Under the pieces are notes generated by a model. It was not told where the DNA came from. It worked only from the letters and a program-made list of their open reading frames with translations, and searched no databases. From assembly GCA_964393975.1 (NCBI GenBank), contig CAYMVO010000004.1, positions 1 to 64,000 of the forward strand: a DNA stretch of 64,000 bases. The letters run 5' to 3'. This document shows positions 35,401-43,757 of the stretch, one piece after another. A program made the translations under genes and the position numbers. The stretch is from CALVNN01 sp964393975. Its GTDB lineage: Bacteria; Bacillota; Clostridia; Christensenellales; UBA1242. Numbering within the stretch: position 1 is the stretch's first letter; every line of letters begins with the position of its first letter.

Positions 35401-36905
35401 TATAGCACCTTCAAACTCTTCTTAAATGCTTTCTTAAAATCTCCCGCTACAGTCCTAATCTCATTTGTATTGACCGCTTGTCCATTTGCGGTAGTCACGC
35501 TCAAAATACAATTATCACCCAACACATCGCAAATTGCGTGTCTTGCGTCACTAATTTTTACAATCAGTCTAGCAATCTTCACAATAACGGCTAGTTTTTT
35601 GACAATTTCCATATAAGAATCATCAGTGATAATATCCCTATGCACTAGCCATTGATTTATATCAAACTCATCTAGATTTTGACTCCCCGCCACAAACCCA
35701 GCGAGTAAGATTTCTAGATGCGAAGCACCTTTTATATCGCTATTTTGCGTCACATACAAACAATTTTTCTCAAAATTTTGATAATTTATACGCTTGCCAC
35801 ATTGCGACATATAAGAAGCAATTTTTAATATCCTATTGTGATGTTTTGTAAATCTATGGAGTACACGAAGTTCATCAAACAAATCATTTGCAATAGAGTA
35901 AATTTGCTCACATAACTCAACATTCTCGCCATAGAAATAATTGCAAGTCTCAAGACTAACAGTCAAAATATCAGGATAAAGTTTATCGCCATAGGTCTTT
36001 GAAAAATGTTCGTATAAAACGCCCTCAAAAATCTCCGTCGCACACACTCTAAATTCACCAATACAAAACTCATCAAATAGTGCCTTTATGATAGCTGTAC
36101 CACTAGCGACAATATCCGCTCTATCCGAACCTATACCCTTGATTTTCTTTGTCTTATCAGCGTCCAAATCTTGTATAATCTTATACGATTTACCAAACAC
36201 TTCTTGCGTGAGTAAATAGTTATGGTCACGATTGAATGAATATTTTGTGCCGAGTCTACAAATTTTAGCGAGATTTACAAAAGACTTGCCCATACCAATT
36301 AGTTTAAATTCCCCATCTTCAGCATCTAAAAAATCGCACGCTTTCAACTGCTCCTTGCAATACTCAACCATTTTATCCATTTTTTCACGAGGTGTGAGAT
36401 TTGCATTTTCAAACATTTCTGCTAAAGTGTTAGCACCAAAATCTATTACCATAGACTCAATTATATTTTTACGATTATACTTTACTATATATATACTATC
36501 GCTTTCAATATCGACCAATAGTCCCTTTGGTGTCTCTATTGTGTTAAAGCTACACAAATGTAAAATGTTTATATACGCACTGCCATAACTATCAAACTCA
36601 TATCCCGTATGACTAGATATTTCCTCTAGTAGCATACGATAATTTTTTATTTTTTCCACTCTAGGTGTGCAATAACATATCACCATATCACTATTATTTT
36701 CGGCGATGACATTTTTATAATACTTCAACACACCAATCGCCTCATTTACCCTTATAGGTTTAACATTGCCGTTTTGATGGTCAACTTCTAGTTTTATAAT
36801 CTCGCTTATCCTTTCATAAACGACAAACTGACCTCTTTCATTATAATTTGCAAAAACCAAATTAATACTATTTGTATCCAACTCTACCACAGCAAGTTTT
36901 TTCAT
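35400..36905 (-). CDS. Ppx/GppA-type phosphatase
   Basis: Exopolyphosphatase/guanosine pentaphosphatase family: ASKHA fold with a C-terminal HD-like helical domain. The 501-residue product has the N-terminal KLAVVELDTNSINLVFANY (family I-D-x-G-S-N-S is altered to L-D-T-N-S), GLLVDIESDSIYIVKY replacing the usual 'DIGGGS', and the C-terminal LHRFTKHHNRILKIASYM and GASHLEILLAGFVAGSQNLD region. Because glycines of both phosphate loops are replaced, catalytic activity is doubtful. It is coupled to the MreB-like gene, an unusual pairing. The start at ATG 36905 follows AGAGGTGTTTTTG. Confidence 0.82.
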   Translation of the reverse strand: MKKLAVVELDTNSINLVFANYNERGQFVVYERISEIIKLEVDHQNGNVKPIRVNEAIGVLKYYKNVIAENNSDMVICYCTPRVEKIKNYRMLLEEISSHTGYEFDSYGSAYINILHLCSFNTIETPKGLLVDIESDSIYIVKYNRKNIIESMVIDFGANTLAEMFENANLTPREKMDKMVEYCKEQLKACDFLDAEDGEFKLIGMGKSFVNLAKICRLGTKYSFNRDHNYLLTQEVFGKSYKIIQDLDADKTKKIKGIGSDRADIVASGTAIIKALFDEFCIGEFRVCATEIFEGVLYEHFSKTYGDKLYPDILTVSLETCNYFYGENVELCEQIYSIANDLFDELRVLHRFTKHHNRILKIASYMSQCGKRINYQNFEKNCLYVTQNSDIKGASHLEILLAGFVAGSQNLDEFDINQWLVHRDIITDDSYMEIVKKLAVIVKIARLIVKISDARHAICDVLGDNCILSVTTANGQAVNTNEIRTVAGDFKKAFKKSLKVL

Positions 36906-36985
36906 CAAAAACACCTCTTTTTGTTTTTTTAATCTATATCAATATGTTTAGTATATCACACTTCTTTTAAAAAGTATAGTGATTT

Positions 36986-37336
36986 TTAAAAAACTGATTT
37001 TAAATGATTTATTTCATCATCGACAATTTCTATTATATCAAATCTGATTTTTTCTTCTAAAAGATTTTTCCTTTTTAAGTACATTGTAGCGCTAAAACGT
37101 ATATGCCGTATTTTATCTTGCGTGACTGCCTCACGTCCAAAGCCTTTACTTAGCGTACTCCTAGACTTCACTTCGACAAACACTATCCTATCCGCATCTT
37201 TTGCTATAATATCTATCTCGCCCATTTTGGTCTTATAGTTTTGCTCCAAGATTTTATATCCCAAGCCCTTTAAATACTTGACCGCTAGTCCCTCACCTTT
37301 CACACCTATTAAAAGGTTACTAGTCTTAAACTTCAC
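36986..37336 (-). CDS. yraN: YraN/UPF0102 family nuclease-like protein
   Basis: A 116-residue endonuclease-like fold protein. The motifs GVKGEGLAVKYLKGLGYKIL, GEIDIIAKDADRIVFVEVKS and the R-rich GFGREAVTQDKIRHIRF block match the family, whose E-x(n)-E-V-K residues suggest a PD-(D/E)xK nuclease. The biological role is unresolved. It starts with GTG overlapping the rbgA stop (GTGA), preceded by GAGGATTT. It ends the trmD-rbgA operon, as in many Firmicutes. Confidence 0.9.
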   Translation of the reverse strand: MKFKTSNLLIGVKGEGLAVKYLKGLGYKILEQNYKTKMGEIDIIAKDADRIVFVEVKSRSTLSKGFGREAVTQDKIRHIRFSATMYLKRKNLLEEKIRFDIIEIVDDEINHLKSVF

Positions 37337-38181
37337 TTGAAATCCTCTATTTTATCCAAAATTTTATTGCCGAGTTTACCCGCTTTATAATCGGTGATGA
37401 CTCGCATAACTGCTCTATCATAATCAAGTTCATTACCTTTTAGTCTAAAACCTAATTTATTTGTTATGTTTTCTAGCACTTCATACCCTTCGCCCTCTAG
37501 ACTCACGCCGTAGCGGTCAATTAATGCAGTCGGGTTATTCTCTCTTAGCCACAAAATAAGCTCTATTGCAAGGTCGTCTTTTATAAGGACTTCTTCCTTT
37601 ATGCTACCTATAAACGCCAAGTGCTTAGCGATTTCTTGATTGTCAAAAGATGGCCAAAGCGTACCAGGTGTATCTAACACTTCTATCCAATCATCCACCT
37701 TTACCCACTGCTTTGTCTTTGTCACGCCCGCACGGTTGCCAGTGACCGCCTTAGCCTTGCCACAAAGGTTATTTGCGAGTGTACTTTTACCCGAATTTGG
37801 CACACCTAAAATCACCGCTCTAAAAGTCTTTTTTGCACCTTTTGAAAGATAAAAATCTATTCTCCCTTTTAAGACACTACGCAAGGCATTTAATATTTGC
37901 TTATTGCCACTAGCGGTACTATTGACCGCTACAGTAGTACTATTAGGTAGACTATCAAAATAATCTTTCCAAATCTTTAGCTCTTTTTCATCTACCAAAT
38001 CAGCTTTGTTGAGCACGTAAACAATAGGTTTATTATTTATTATACTCACAAAGGACGGATTTAGGCACGAATACGGCGCGCGACTATCTAACACATAGAG
38101 CACCGCATCAACATTTTTGATTTCTTCCCTTAGTACTTTTAAGGTCTTACGCATATGCCCAGGGAACCAATTAATCTTCAT
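37333..38181 (-). CDS. rbgA: Ribosome biogenesis GTPase RbgA (YlqF)
   Basis: RbgA is a circularly permuted GTPase that promotes late assembly of the 50S subunit. Motifs appear in permuted order: VYVLNKADLVD (G4), GVPNSGKSTLANNLCGKA (G1), TGNRAGVTK (G2) and LDTPGTLWP (G3). The 282-residue length is right. Two ATGs are adjacent; I prefer the second at 38181 because AAGGAG lies six bases upstream of it. The gene overlaps the trmD end by 11 bases, indicating translational coupling. Confidence 0.95.
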   Translation of the reverse strand: MKINWFPGHMRKTLKVLREEIKNVDAVLYVLDSRAPYSCLNPSFVSIINNKPIVYVLNKADLVDEKELKIWKDYFDSLPNSTTVAVNSTASGNKQILNALRSVLKGRIDFYLSKGAKKTFRAVILGVPNSGKSTLANNLCGKAKAVTGNRAGVTKTKQWVKVDDWIEVLDTPGTLWPSFDNQEIAKHLAFIGSIKEEVLIKDDLAIELILWLRENNPTALIDRYGVSLEGEGYEVLENITNKLGFRLKGNELDYDRAVMRVITDYKAGKLGNKILDKIEDFK

Positions 38182-38851
38182 CATTATCTCCTTTGAGCAG
38201 GTCAGGACGTCTCGCTTTTGTACGTATTAGACTTTGCTCTTTTCTCCATTTTTCTATGTTTGCGTGGTGTCCAGAAATTAGCACATTCGGGACTGTCACC
38301 CCCTCAAACTCATACGGTCTTGTGTACTGCGGATATTCAAGCAAGTTATTCTCAAAACTCTCCTCCCGTGTAGAGTCACTACTTAGCACATTTGGTATCA
38401 TACGACTAACACTATCCACTAGCACCATAGCGGGCAGTTCACCACCCGTTAGCACGTAATCACCTATACTAATCTCCTCATCTACATATAGGTCAATTAC
38501 TCTTTGGTCTACCCCTTCATAATGCCCGCAAAGTATGATTAGACTATCACACTTTGCCAAATCTTTCACAATTTTTTGAGTCAAAACTTTACCGCAAGGG
38601 CTCATAAATATTACTTTTGAATTGTCTTTTTTGACCGACTTTATAGCATTACAAATAGGCGCAGGTGTCATCACCATACCCGCACCTCCGCCAAAAGGTT
38701 CATCATCGCATTTTTGGTGTTTGTCCTCACTAAAATCTCTTATATTTATCACATTTAGCTCAAACAAATTACTATTTAGCGCTCGCCCCACAATACTACT
38801 ATGCAGAGCATCAAACATCTCAGGAAAAAGTGTCAAAATATCTATCTTCAT
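38171..38851 (-). CDS. trmD: tRNA (guanine-N1)-methyltransferase
   Basis: TrmD methylates G37 next to the anticodon and prevents +1 frameshifting. The 226-residue product has the SPOUT knot (LFPEMFDALHSSIVGRALN, GGGAGMVMTPAPI, IILCGHYEGVDQRV, SIGDYVLTGGELPAMVLVDS) and ends with LISGHHANIEKWRKEQSL. Its ATG overlaps the rimM stop (ATGA). It lies between rimM and rbgA. rplS, usually next in Firmicutes, is missing here. Confidence 0.97.
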   Translation of the reverse strand: MKIDILTLFPEMFDALHSSIVGRALNSNLFELNVINIRDFSEDKHQKCDDEPFGGGAGMVMTPAPICNAIKSVKKDNSKVIFMSPCGKVLTQKIVKDLAKCDSLIILCGHYEGVDQRVIDLYVDEEISIGDYVLTGGELPAMVLVDSVSRMIPNVLSSDSTREESFENNLLEYPQYTRPYEFEGVTVPNVLISGHHANIEKWRKEQSLIRTKARRPDLLKGDNDED

Positions 38852-39333
38852 ACCTTGACCTCGTCAAATCTCGCCTCATCAAGATACAACTTTTTATTCT
38901 CTTTGTCCAATCTCACCACCAAGTCCGCTAAGTATGGGAATTGCCATTTGCCGTACCTACCTTGTATGGTTATAACATCCGCCGAGCCGTATTGCTCGAC
39001 TGATAAAATATTGCCGTAGCACTCCTCACCGACATACACCGCCATACCAATCATATCTTGCACAAAGCACTCGCCCTCATCCAGTGTAATCTCCTCGCAC
39101 TCCGCAAAAATACTCATAGAATGAAGTGCTAACGCATCGTTTCTATCAAGCACACCCTCTAGTGTCATATACACAAAACCTAGTCTTTCCACCGCACTCT
39201 TGATATCGTAAAGTCTATTATTTATAGTGACTTGTTTGAGGTCCTTAAACCTATCATAACTTATAAACAAAACGACTTTCATCTCCCCTTTTATACCTTG
39301 CGGTTTCAAAATCTTACCTACTTCTACCTTCAT
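38848..39333 (-). CDS. rimM: 16S rRNA processing protein RimM
   Basis: RimM assists maturation of the 30S head near S19. The 161-residue product has the N-terminal barrel (VEVGKILKPQGIKGEMKVVL) and the PRC-like C-terminal barrel (CFVQDMIGMAVYVGEECYGN), with the linker between. The start at ATG 39333 is chosen by homology; a GGTTGGTG stretch is the only ribosome-site candidate. The open frame extends 9 codons without support. It overlaps trmD downstream. Confidence 0.9.
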   Translation of the reverse strand: MKVEVGKILKPQGIKGEMKVVLFISYDRFKDLKQVTINNRLYDIKSAVERLGFVYMTLEGVLDRNDALALHSMSIFAECEEITLDEGECFVQDMIGMAVYVGEECYGNILSVEQYGSADVITIQGRYGKWQFPYLADLVVRLDKENKKLYLDEARFDEVKV

Positions 39334-39362
39334 ATTAACACCAACCTTTATCTTGTACACTC

Positions 39363-39391
39363 ATTATATCAAATATCTTTATATTTCGCAA
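39363..39391 (-). promoter_or_regulatory. Promoter of rimM-trmD-rbgA-yraN
   Basis: TTGCGA, a 17-base spacer and TATAAT on the minus strand, 30 bases before rimM. It gives the downstream half of the split cluster its own promoter. Confidence 0.65.
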
Positions 39392-39401
39392 CTATAAAAA
39401 G

Positions 39402-39453
39402 AAAAAACACCGCAAATCTAAATAAAAATCTATCTCGCCCGCCGTGTTTTTTT
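39402..39453 (-). terminator. Probable terminator after the DUF4143/DUF1871 region
   Basis: On the minus strand AAAAAACAC pairs with GTGTTTTTT with two further pairs after a mismatch, around a long loop, ending in Ts. The long loop lowers confidence. Confidence 0.5.
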
Positions 39454-39530
39454 GCAATCAAATTACTTACAATAGTTTAACTTACACAAAAAGTATCTTT
39501 TGTATATCCTATTTATATGTTTTTAATGAT

Positions 39531-39799
39531 TTACATTGCTTCAAAAATCATTTTTGCAATGATTTTACACTCTTCAAAATTCTTTGTAATAATATTAACA
39601 TCAAAAGATTGAATAAAAATATTCATTATTTTCTTTGTTAAAATTGCTATATCACCTATCATTGCGAGTTGATAAACAATTCTCAATTTCTTTTATATAT
39701 GAATCGTATTAATTTTCAGGTGTAAAAGATATTATATCTATTGAATCTTATTCGTTTTTTTTGAGTTAACTTTTCTATATTCATTTAAAAAATTTAACA
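39531..39799 (-). pseudogene. Decayed DUF1871-like gene
   Basis: Minus-strand translation across three frames gives FLNEYRKVNSKK, then DSIDIISFTPEN, an in-frame TAA, YDSYIKEIENCLS, and finally IGDIAILTKKIMNIFIQSF and ITKNFEECKIIAKMIF, ending at TAA 39531. In order this matches the DUF1871 pattern (DPIdll..aP-nEYd-EI-eI...IFi.SFg....-eC..iAekIl). At least two frameshifts and one internal stop break it. It begins two bases after the DUF4143 ATPase stop, so it may once have been its operon partner. The assignment is from memory of the family, without a search. Confidence 0.55.
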
Positions 39800-39800
39800 T

Positions 39801-40982
39801 TTAAAGTTCTTCCATAGTTAAAAAGTCTTTTAGTTTGATATGCTTTACAGTACTAGTAGAATAATCTATATCATCATTAGTAATAATTATTTTTTGCGAT
39901 AAATTGTCTATATCCTTAAAAGCATCAAACTCACGCTTGTACGCCTTATCCTCCACCACGCTATATGCGACTTGCACATAGTACTTTTTATTACCTTTTT
40001 GCGCTAAGAAATCTATCTCCTTACCATTGTTGTCAAAAACATATAGGTCATATCCCATATACAACAACTCATTATAAACAATGTTTTCTAGGTTGTGTGT
40101 CAAATCAAACTTATTATCCAAACACCTAATAGAGTTGAAAGAAACATCCTCGTTATAAACCTTTTTAAAATACGACAATTCCTTTTTAGTCTTTGTAGAA
40201 TACTGCTTTATAGAAGAAATTATATACGCCTCTTCAAGATAATCTAGGTATTTTATGATAGTATTTAAGGAACAATTTTCATTTTCACTATTTATATAAG
40301 TCTTTATTGATTTAGCGGAATATATCCTCGCATTAGAACGCAAAATATAGTTTACAATACTCTTAAACAAACTCTCTTTTTTAATATGATATCTATTTAT
40401 CAAATCATTTATGACAATGGTGTTATTAAGTTCATTTAGATACCTTAACCTCGCCTCATCTGTTTCAAACTCAAATCTTTTTGGAAAACCACCCCAAATA
40501 AGATAATCGGTCAAACTACAATCTTTATTAAGCTCCTTAGTATACTCTAAAATCTCCTTGTATACAAAAGGTCGTACTTGAAAAGAAACATATCTACCGC
40601 TAAGTTCTTTAATAAATTCTTTTGATAAAAGCCTAGAATTTGAACCCGTAATAAATAGTGAAGTATTATCCAATCTTAAAGTCTTACAAGCAATTTGCCA
40701 ATCAGCCAAGTTTTGTATCTCATCAAAAAACAAATAACACTTGCCATCCTTTTTATGAGCATCAACAAAATCTATCAAATCGGTAGCGGTTTTTATATTT
40801 GAACTAACCCTCGTATCTTCAAAATTTAAATAAATAATATTGTCGGTCTTTTTCGCTATTTCATTTTTAATTTGCTCCAAGATTACCGATTTACCACATC
40901 TACGAATACCCGTAATAATTTTTATCAAATCAGACTCATAAAAATCTCTAACTGGTGCAATATAGTGTTCTCTAAAAATCAT
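39801..40982 (-). CDS. AAA+ ATPase with DUF4143 domain
   Basis: A 393-residue ATPase of the AAA_14/DUF4143 family, common in gut Firmicutes and Bacteroidetes; the function is poorly known and often guessed as defence- or toxin-related. Walker A is GIRRCGKSVIL (residues ~25-35) and Walker B is CYLFFDEIQ. The sensor-like FITGSNSRLL and GRYVSFQVRPFVYKEIL follow. The C-terminal half ends in a PD-(D/E)xK-like strand pattern, YVFDNNGKEIDFLA then KYYVQVAY. It has its own strong promoter with a fourfold TGAAACATTT operator-like repeat. It interrupts the rpsP-rimM arrangement and looks inserted. Confidence 0.87.
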   Translation of the reverse strand: MIFREHYIAPVRDFYESDLIKIITGIRRCGKSVILEQIKNEIAKKTDNIIYLNFEDTRVSSNIKTATDLIDFVDAHKKDGKCYLFFDEIQNLADWQIACKTLRLDNTSLFITGSNSRLLSKEFIKELSGRYVSFQVRPFVYKEILEYTKELNKDCSLTDYLIWGGFPKRFEFETDEARLRYLNELNNTIVINDLINRYHIKKESLFKSIVNYILRSNARIYSAKSIKTYINSENENCSLNTIIKYLDYLEEAYIISSIKQYSTKTKKELSYFKKVYNEDVSFNSIRCLDNKFDLTHNLENIVYNELLYMGYDLYVFDNNGKEIDFLAQKGNKKYYVQVAYSVVEDKAYKREFDAFKDIDNLSQKIIITNDDIDYSTSTVKHIKLKDFLTMEEL

Positions 40983-41004
40983 AAACTTTCACCTCGCTAC
41001 ACAT

Positions 41005-41033
41005 ATTATACTGAAACATTTTGCAAAAGTCAA
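41005..41033 (-). promoter_or_regulatory. Promoter of the DUF4143 gene
   Basis: TTGACT, a 17-base spacer and TATAAT on the minus strand. The spacer contains one copy of the AAATGTTTCA repeat, so a binding protein would block the promoter. Confidence 0.7.
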
Positions 41034-41088
41034 GCAAATGTTTCACTGCCACTGAAACATTTTACACAAAAACACAAAATGTTTCAGT
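41010..41088. repeat. Four-copy inverted/direct repeat TGAAACATTT
   Basis: TGAAACATTTT occurs at 41012 and 41053 on the plus strand, and its complement AAATGTTTCA at 41036 and 41078. The orientations alternate, forming two inverted pairs of ~11-bp elements within 80 bases. They overlap the DUF4143 promoter and extend upstream, as operator arrays do. Confidence 0.75.
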
Positions 41089-41114
41089 AGAAAACACACA
41101 TTTCATTACATTAA

Positions 41115-41141
41115 ACAAAAAAGACACCAAATGGTATCTTT
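41115..41141 (-). terminator. Terminator after rpsP
   Basis: On the minus strand AAAGATACC pairs with GGTGTCTTT around ATTT, then a T-run. It ends the ylxM-ffh-rpsP transcript before the DUF4143 locus. Confidence 0.82.
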
Positions 41142-41148
41142 TGTAATA

Positions 41149-41451
41149 TTAGTTTTCGCTAGATTCAGCTTTTTCTTCTTTTTTCTTAAACACTTTGGTG
41201 CAAGGTTTTTTCTCAATGATACCAGCTTTTTCTAGCAAAGCTTTTGCTGTATCGGTAGGTTGAGCGCCTTTAACGAGCCAAGCGTTTACCTTGTCAGCGT
41301 CAAGTTTGATTTGTACTGGATCCACAAGTGGATTGTAGGTACCTAATACTTCAATAAACTTGCCGTCTCTAGGGCTACGAGAATCAGCAACAACTACTCT
41401 ATAAAATGGAGATTTTTTGTCACCAAGTCTTGTCAAACGAATTTTTACCAT
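41149..41451 (-). CDS. rpsP: 30S ribosomal protein S16
   Basis: S16 stabilises the 5' domain of 16S rRNA. The 100-residue product begins MVKIRLTRLGDKKSPFYRVV and has the RDGKFIEVLGTYNP block typical of S16. A Lys/Glu-rich tail of ~20 residues extends beyond the usual end. The start at ATG 41451 follows AAGGAG; an upstream open extension is unsupported. It follows ffh; the usual next gene (a KH-domain protein, ylqC) is missing. Confidence 0.95.
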   Translation of the reverse strand: MVKIRLTRLGDKKSPFYRVVVADSRSPRDGKFIEVLGTYNPLVDPVQIKLDADKVNAWLVKGAQPTDTAKALLEKAGIIEKKPCTKVFKKKEEKAESSEN

Positions 41452-41509
41452 AATATTTTTCTCCTTATAAGTTTTATATATGTTACACCGCTTCAAAAGC
41501 GAAAATAAC

Positions 41510-42823
41510 CTAAAATTTAAATTTTTTGTTTTTACCAAACTGTTTCATCATACTCTTAGTCTGTTCATACTGTTTGATTAGAGCGTTTACCTCTTGTATA
41601 GAGGTCCCGCTACCTAGTGCAATTCTCTTTTTGCGACTACCGTTTAAAAGCGCAGGGTTTCGCCTCTCTTTAACGGTCATTGACTGGATAATTGCCTTGT
41701 TGCGTTTTAATTGGTTCTCATCTATTTGCTTGATTTGTCCGCCGAGTTTCCCACTCAAGCCAGGTATCATAGCAATCAAATCGTTGATATTACCCATTTT
41801 GTTGATTTTATCAAATTGAACCAAATAATCCTCAAAGGTAAAACTATTTTCACGCAACATTTTTTCGTATTGTTTTGCCTCGTCCTCGGATATTGCTTCT
41901 TGTGCTTTTTCAATGAGTGACAACACATCACCCATCCCCAAAATTCTACTCGCCATTCTGTCTGGGTAGAAAGGCTCTATATCGCCGACCTTTTCACCTA
42001 CACCGCAAAATTTTATAGGTTTGCCCGTAATCGCCTTTATACTTAGCGCCGAACCGCCACGAGTGTCACCATCTAGTTTTGTTAGGATAACGCCCGTGAT
42101 ATCTAGTTTCTCATCAAAAGTCTTTGCCACCGTCACCGCATCTTGACCTGTCATAGCGTCCACAGTCAAAAGTATCTCCTTAGGTGCGACCTCTTGCTTT
42201 ATGGAAATCAACTCGCCCATAAGCGTCTCATCTATATGGAGTCTACCCGCCGTATCTATGATAACTACATCAAAGCCTTGTGATTTTGCGTGTGCGATAG
42301 CCTCTTTTGCGGTCTTGATAGGACTCTGTGTACCTCTCTCAAACACCTCAGTATTGACCTGCTTACCCACCACTTTTAGTTGGTCAATCGCAGCAGGTCT
42401 ATAAATATCGCACGCTACTAAAAGCGGTTTTTTACCTTGTTTTTTGAGATTGCCAGCGAGCTTTGCGCACATAGTAGTCTTACCCGCACCTTGCAAACCG
42501 CACATCATAATGACGGTCGGTGGAGCTGATGCAAACACAATTTTTGCGTGTTCGCTACCCATAAGCTTCACAAGCTCTTCATTGACTATCTTAATGACTT
42601 GTTGACCAGGAGTTAGACTCTTCATAACATCTTGTCCGACTGCCTTCTCACTGACCTCACTAATAAAATTTTTCGCTACCGCAAAATTTACATCCGCCTC
42701 AAGCAGTGCGACTCTTATCTCACGCATAGCCTCTTTTATTTCTAGTTCTGTGAGCTTACCTTTTTTGGTAAGTTTGCTAAATATATGATTTAATCGTTCA
42801 CTAAGCGAACTAAATACTGCCAT
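41510..42823 (-). CDS. ffh: Signal recognition particle protein Ffh
   Basis: Ffh binds signal peptides and 4.5S RNA and targets ribosomes to FtsY. The 437-residue product has the N domain, the NG GTPase (GLQGAGKTTMCAKLAGNLKK, DTAGRLHIDETL, TKLDGDTRGGSAL) and the Met-rich M domain (MGDVLSLIEKAQEAISEDEA, IQSMTVKERRNP, RIALGSGTSIQEVNALIKQY). Length and motifs are normal. It lies between ylxM and rpsP. Confidence 0.97.
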   Translation of the reverse strand: MAVFSSLSERLNHIFSKLTKKGKLTELEIKEAMREIRVALLEADVNFAVAKNFISEVSEKAVGQDVMKSLTPGQQVIKIVNEELVKLMGSEHAKIVFASAPPTVIMMCGLQGAGKTTMCAKLAGNLKKQGKKPLLVACDIYRPAAIDQLKVVGKQVNTEVFERGTQSPIKTAKEAIAHAKSQGFDVVIIDTAGRLHIDETLMGELISIKQEVAPKEILLTVDAMTGQDAVTVAKTFDEKLDITGVILTKLDGDTRGGSALSIKAITGKPIKFCGVGEKVGDIEPFYPDRMASRILGMGDVLSLIEKAQEAISEDEAKQYEKMLRENSFTFEDYLVQFDKINKMGNINDLIAMIPGLSGKLGGQIKQIDENQLKRNKAIIQSMTVKERRNPALLNGSRKKRIALGSGTSIQEVNALIKQYEQTKSMMKQFGKNKKFKF

Positions 42824-42840
42824 AACTACTCCTTTTGACC

Positions 42841-43140
42841 TTACTCTCCACTAAACACACCGTCTACAAAATCTAGCACGACCTTATCCGCAATGCCTGC
42901 TCTCAAGCCTCTCCACTCCCGCTTTTTTCTAGCGAGACAAAGACACGCCTCTAATCTATCCAACTTTTGCAACGCTTTGTCTCTCGTATCCTTGACACCT
43001 TGCTTGCTAATGTCCAAATTTTCCGCTATCTCATTTAGACTCGTGTCATAGCGATAGTAATCTGTCATAATCTGCCTTTGGTTATCGGTAAGAAGCCCCT
43101 CATAGCAATCAAGCATATCACAAATAAACTCATTATCCAT
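42841..43140 (-). CDS. ylxM: YlxM family SRP-associated HTH protein
   Basis: YlxM is a small sigma-region-4-like helix-turn-helix protein encoded before ffh in Firmicutes and Mollicutes; it is reported to act with the SRP pathway. The 99-residue product has the expected DNQRQIMTDYYRYDTSLNEI and GVKDTRDKALQKLDRLEA segments, slightly short of the usual ~110. It is 17 bases upstream of ffh. Confidence 0.9.
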   Translation of the reverse strand: MDNEFICDMLDCYEGLLTDNQRQIMTDYYRYDTSLNEIAENLDISKQGVKDTRDKALQKLDRLEACLCLARKKREWRGLRAGIADKVVLDFVDGVFSGE

Positions 43141-43245
43141 ACTCGCACCCCGTAAACCTATTATACTTTACCACACACGAAATCAATTGTCAAGTGTTTT
43201 TATAAAAAAATAGTTTGATTTACGCAAATCAAACGCTCTATCAAA

Positions 43246-43578
43246 CTACTCAATATCTTGTTCTCTTTTTAATAACTCTTCATTTTCTTTCTTAAAATGT
43301 GTTTGATAATATTTTTCCGATAATTCTATTGCCAAAAAAATATTCGGTTCACTCTGTAAAACATCCTTATTTTCTTCCCAAAACTTTTTGTATTGATTTA
43401 AACTCATTTCATTTGTACCACCCATATAATTAGGATAATCATTTTGAATATCGTCATCTTCCCAACCGCAAAACCTACAAACTTGATAACTGTATTCAAT
43501 ATCACTAAGTCCGCACACTTTACATTTGTACGGTGGGCATTCCATCATTTTACCTGTTCTTTTATTTTCAAAATACAT
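43246..43578 (-). CDS. CPCC-type zinc-binding protein
   Basis: A 110-residue protein with a CPCC-family cysteine domain: ECPPYKCKVCGLSDIEYSYQ then VCRFCGWEDDDIQ and NDYPNYMGGTNEMSLNQY. The pattern C-P-x-C-G...C-x2-C-x-W-E-D-D matches that small domain, which probably binds one zinc. The C-terminal ~40 residues are helical and charged. The start at ATG 43578 (MYFENKRTGK) is preceded only by GGGTGA; the longer frame has no better site. Function unknown; it is divergent from mnmG. Confidence 0.75.
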   Translation of the reverse strand: MYFENKRTGKMMECPPYKCKVCGLSDIEYSYQVCRFCGWEDDDIQNDYPNYMGGTNEMSLNQYKKFWEENKDVLQSEPNIFLAIELSEKYYQTHFKKENEELLKREQDIE

Positions 43579-43696
43579 ATTTGTCACCCATAAATTTATT
43601 TGCATTATATATGATAACACAATACCCCTTAAAAAGCAAATTTTAGTTTGTTGATTTAAAAATTGATGGTCAAAAGGTAAAAATTTATTAAAATCA

Positions 43697-43725
43697 TTGT
43701 AAAAATCTAGGAAATTTGCTATACT
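43697..43725 (+). promoter_or_regulatory. Promoter of mnmG
   Basis: TTGTAA, a 17-base spacer and TATACT with a TG extended -10, 32 bases before the ATG, whose ribosome site is AAGGAAG. Confidence 0.7.
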
Positions 43726-43757
43726 ATTTTGAATTTTATTTTTTTAAGGAAGTATTT

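Noticed and set aside
39444..39641. Plus-strand open frame in the gap upstream of the ATPase
   Set aside because: Low-complexity AT-rich frame without a ribosome site; the minus strand here contains the DUF1871-like remnant instead.
41010..41088. CRISPR array
   Set aside because: The four TGAAACATTT copies are short, alternate in orientation and have irregular short gaps; no cas gene is present.
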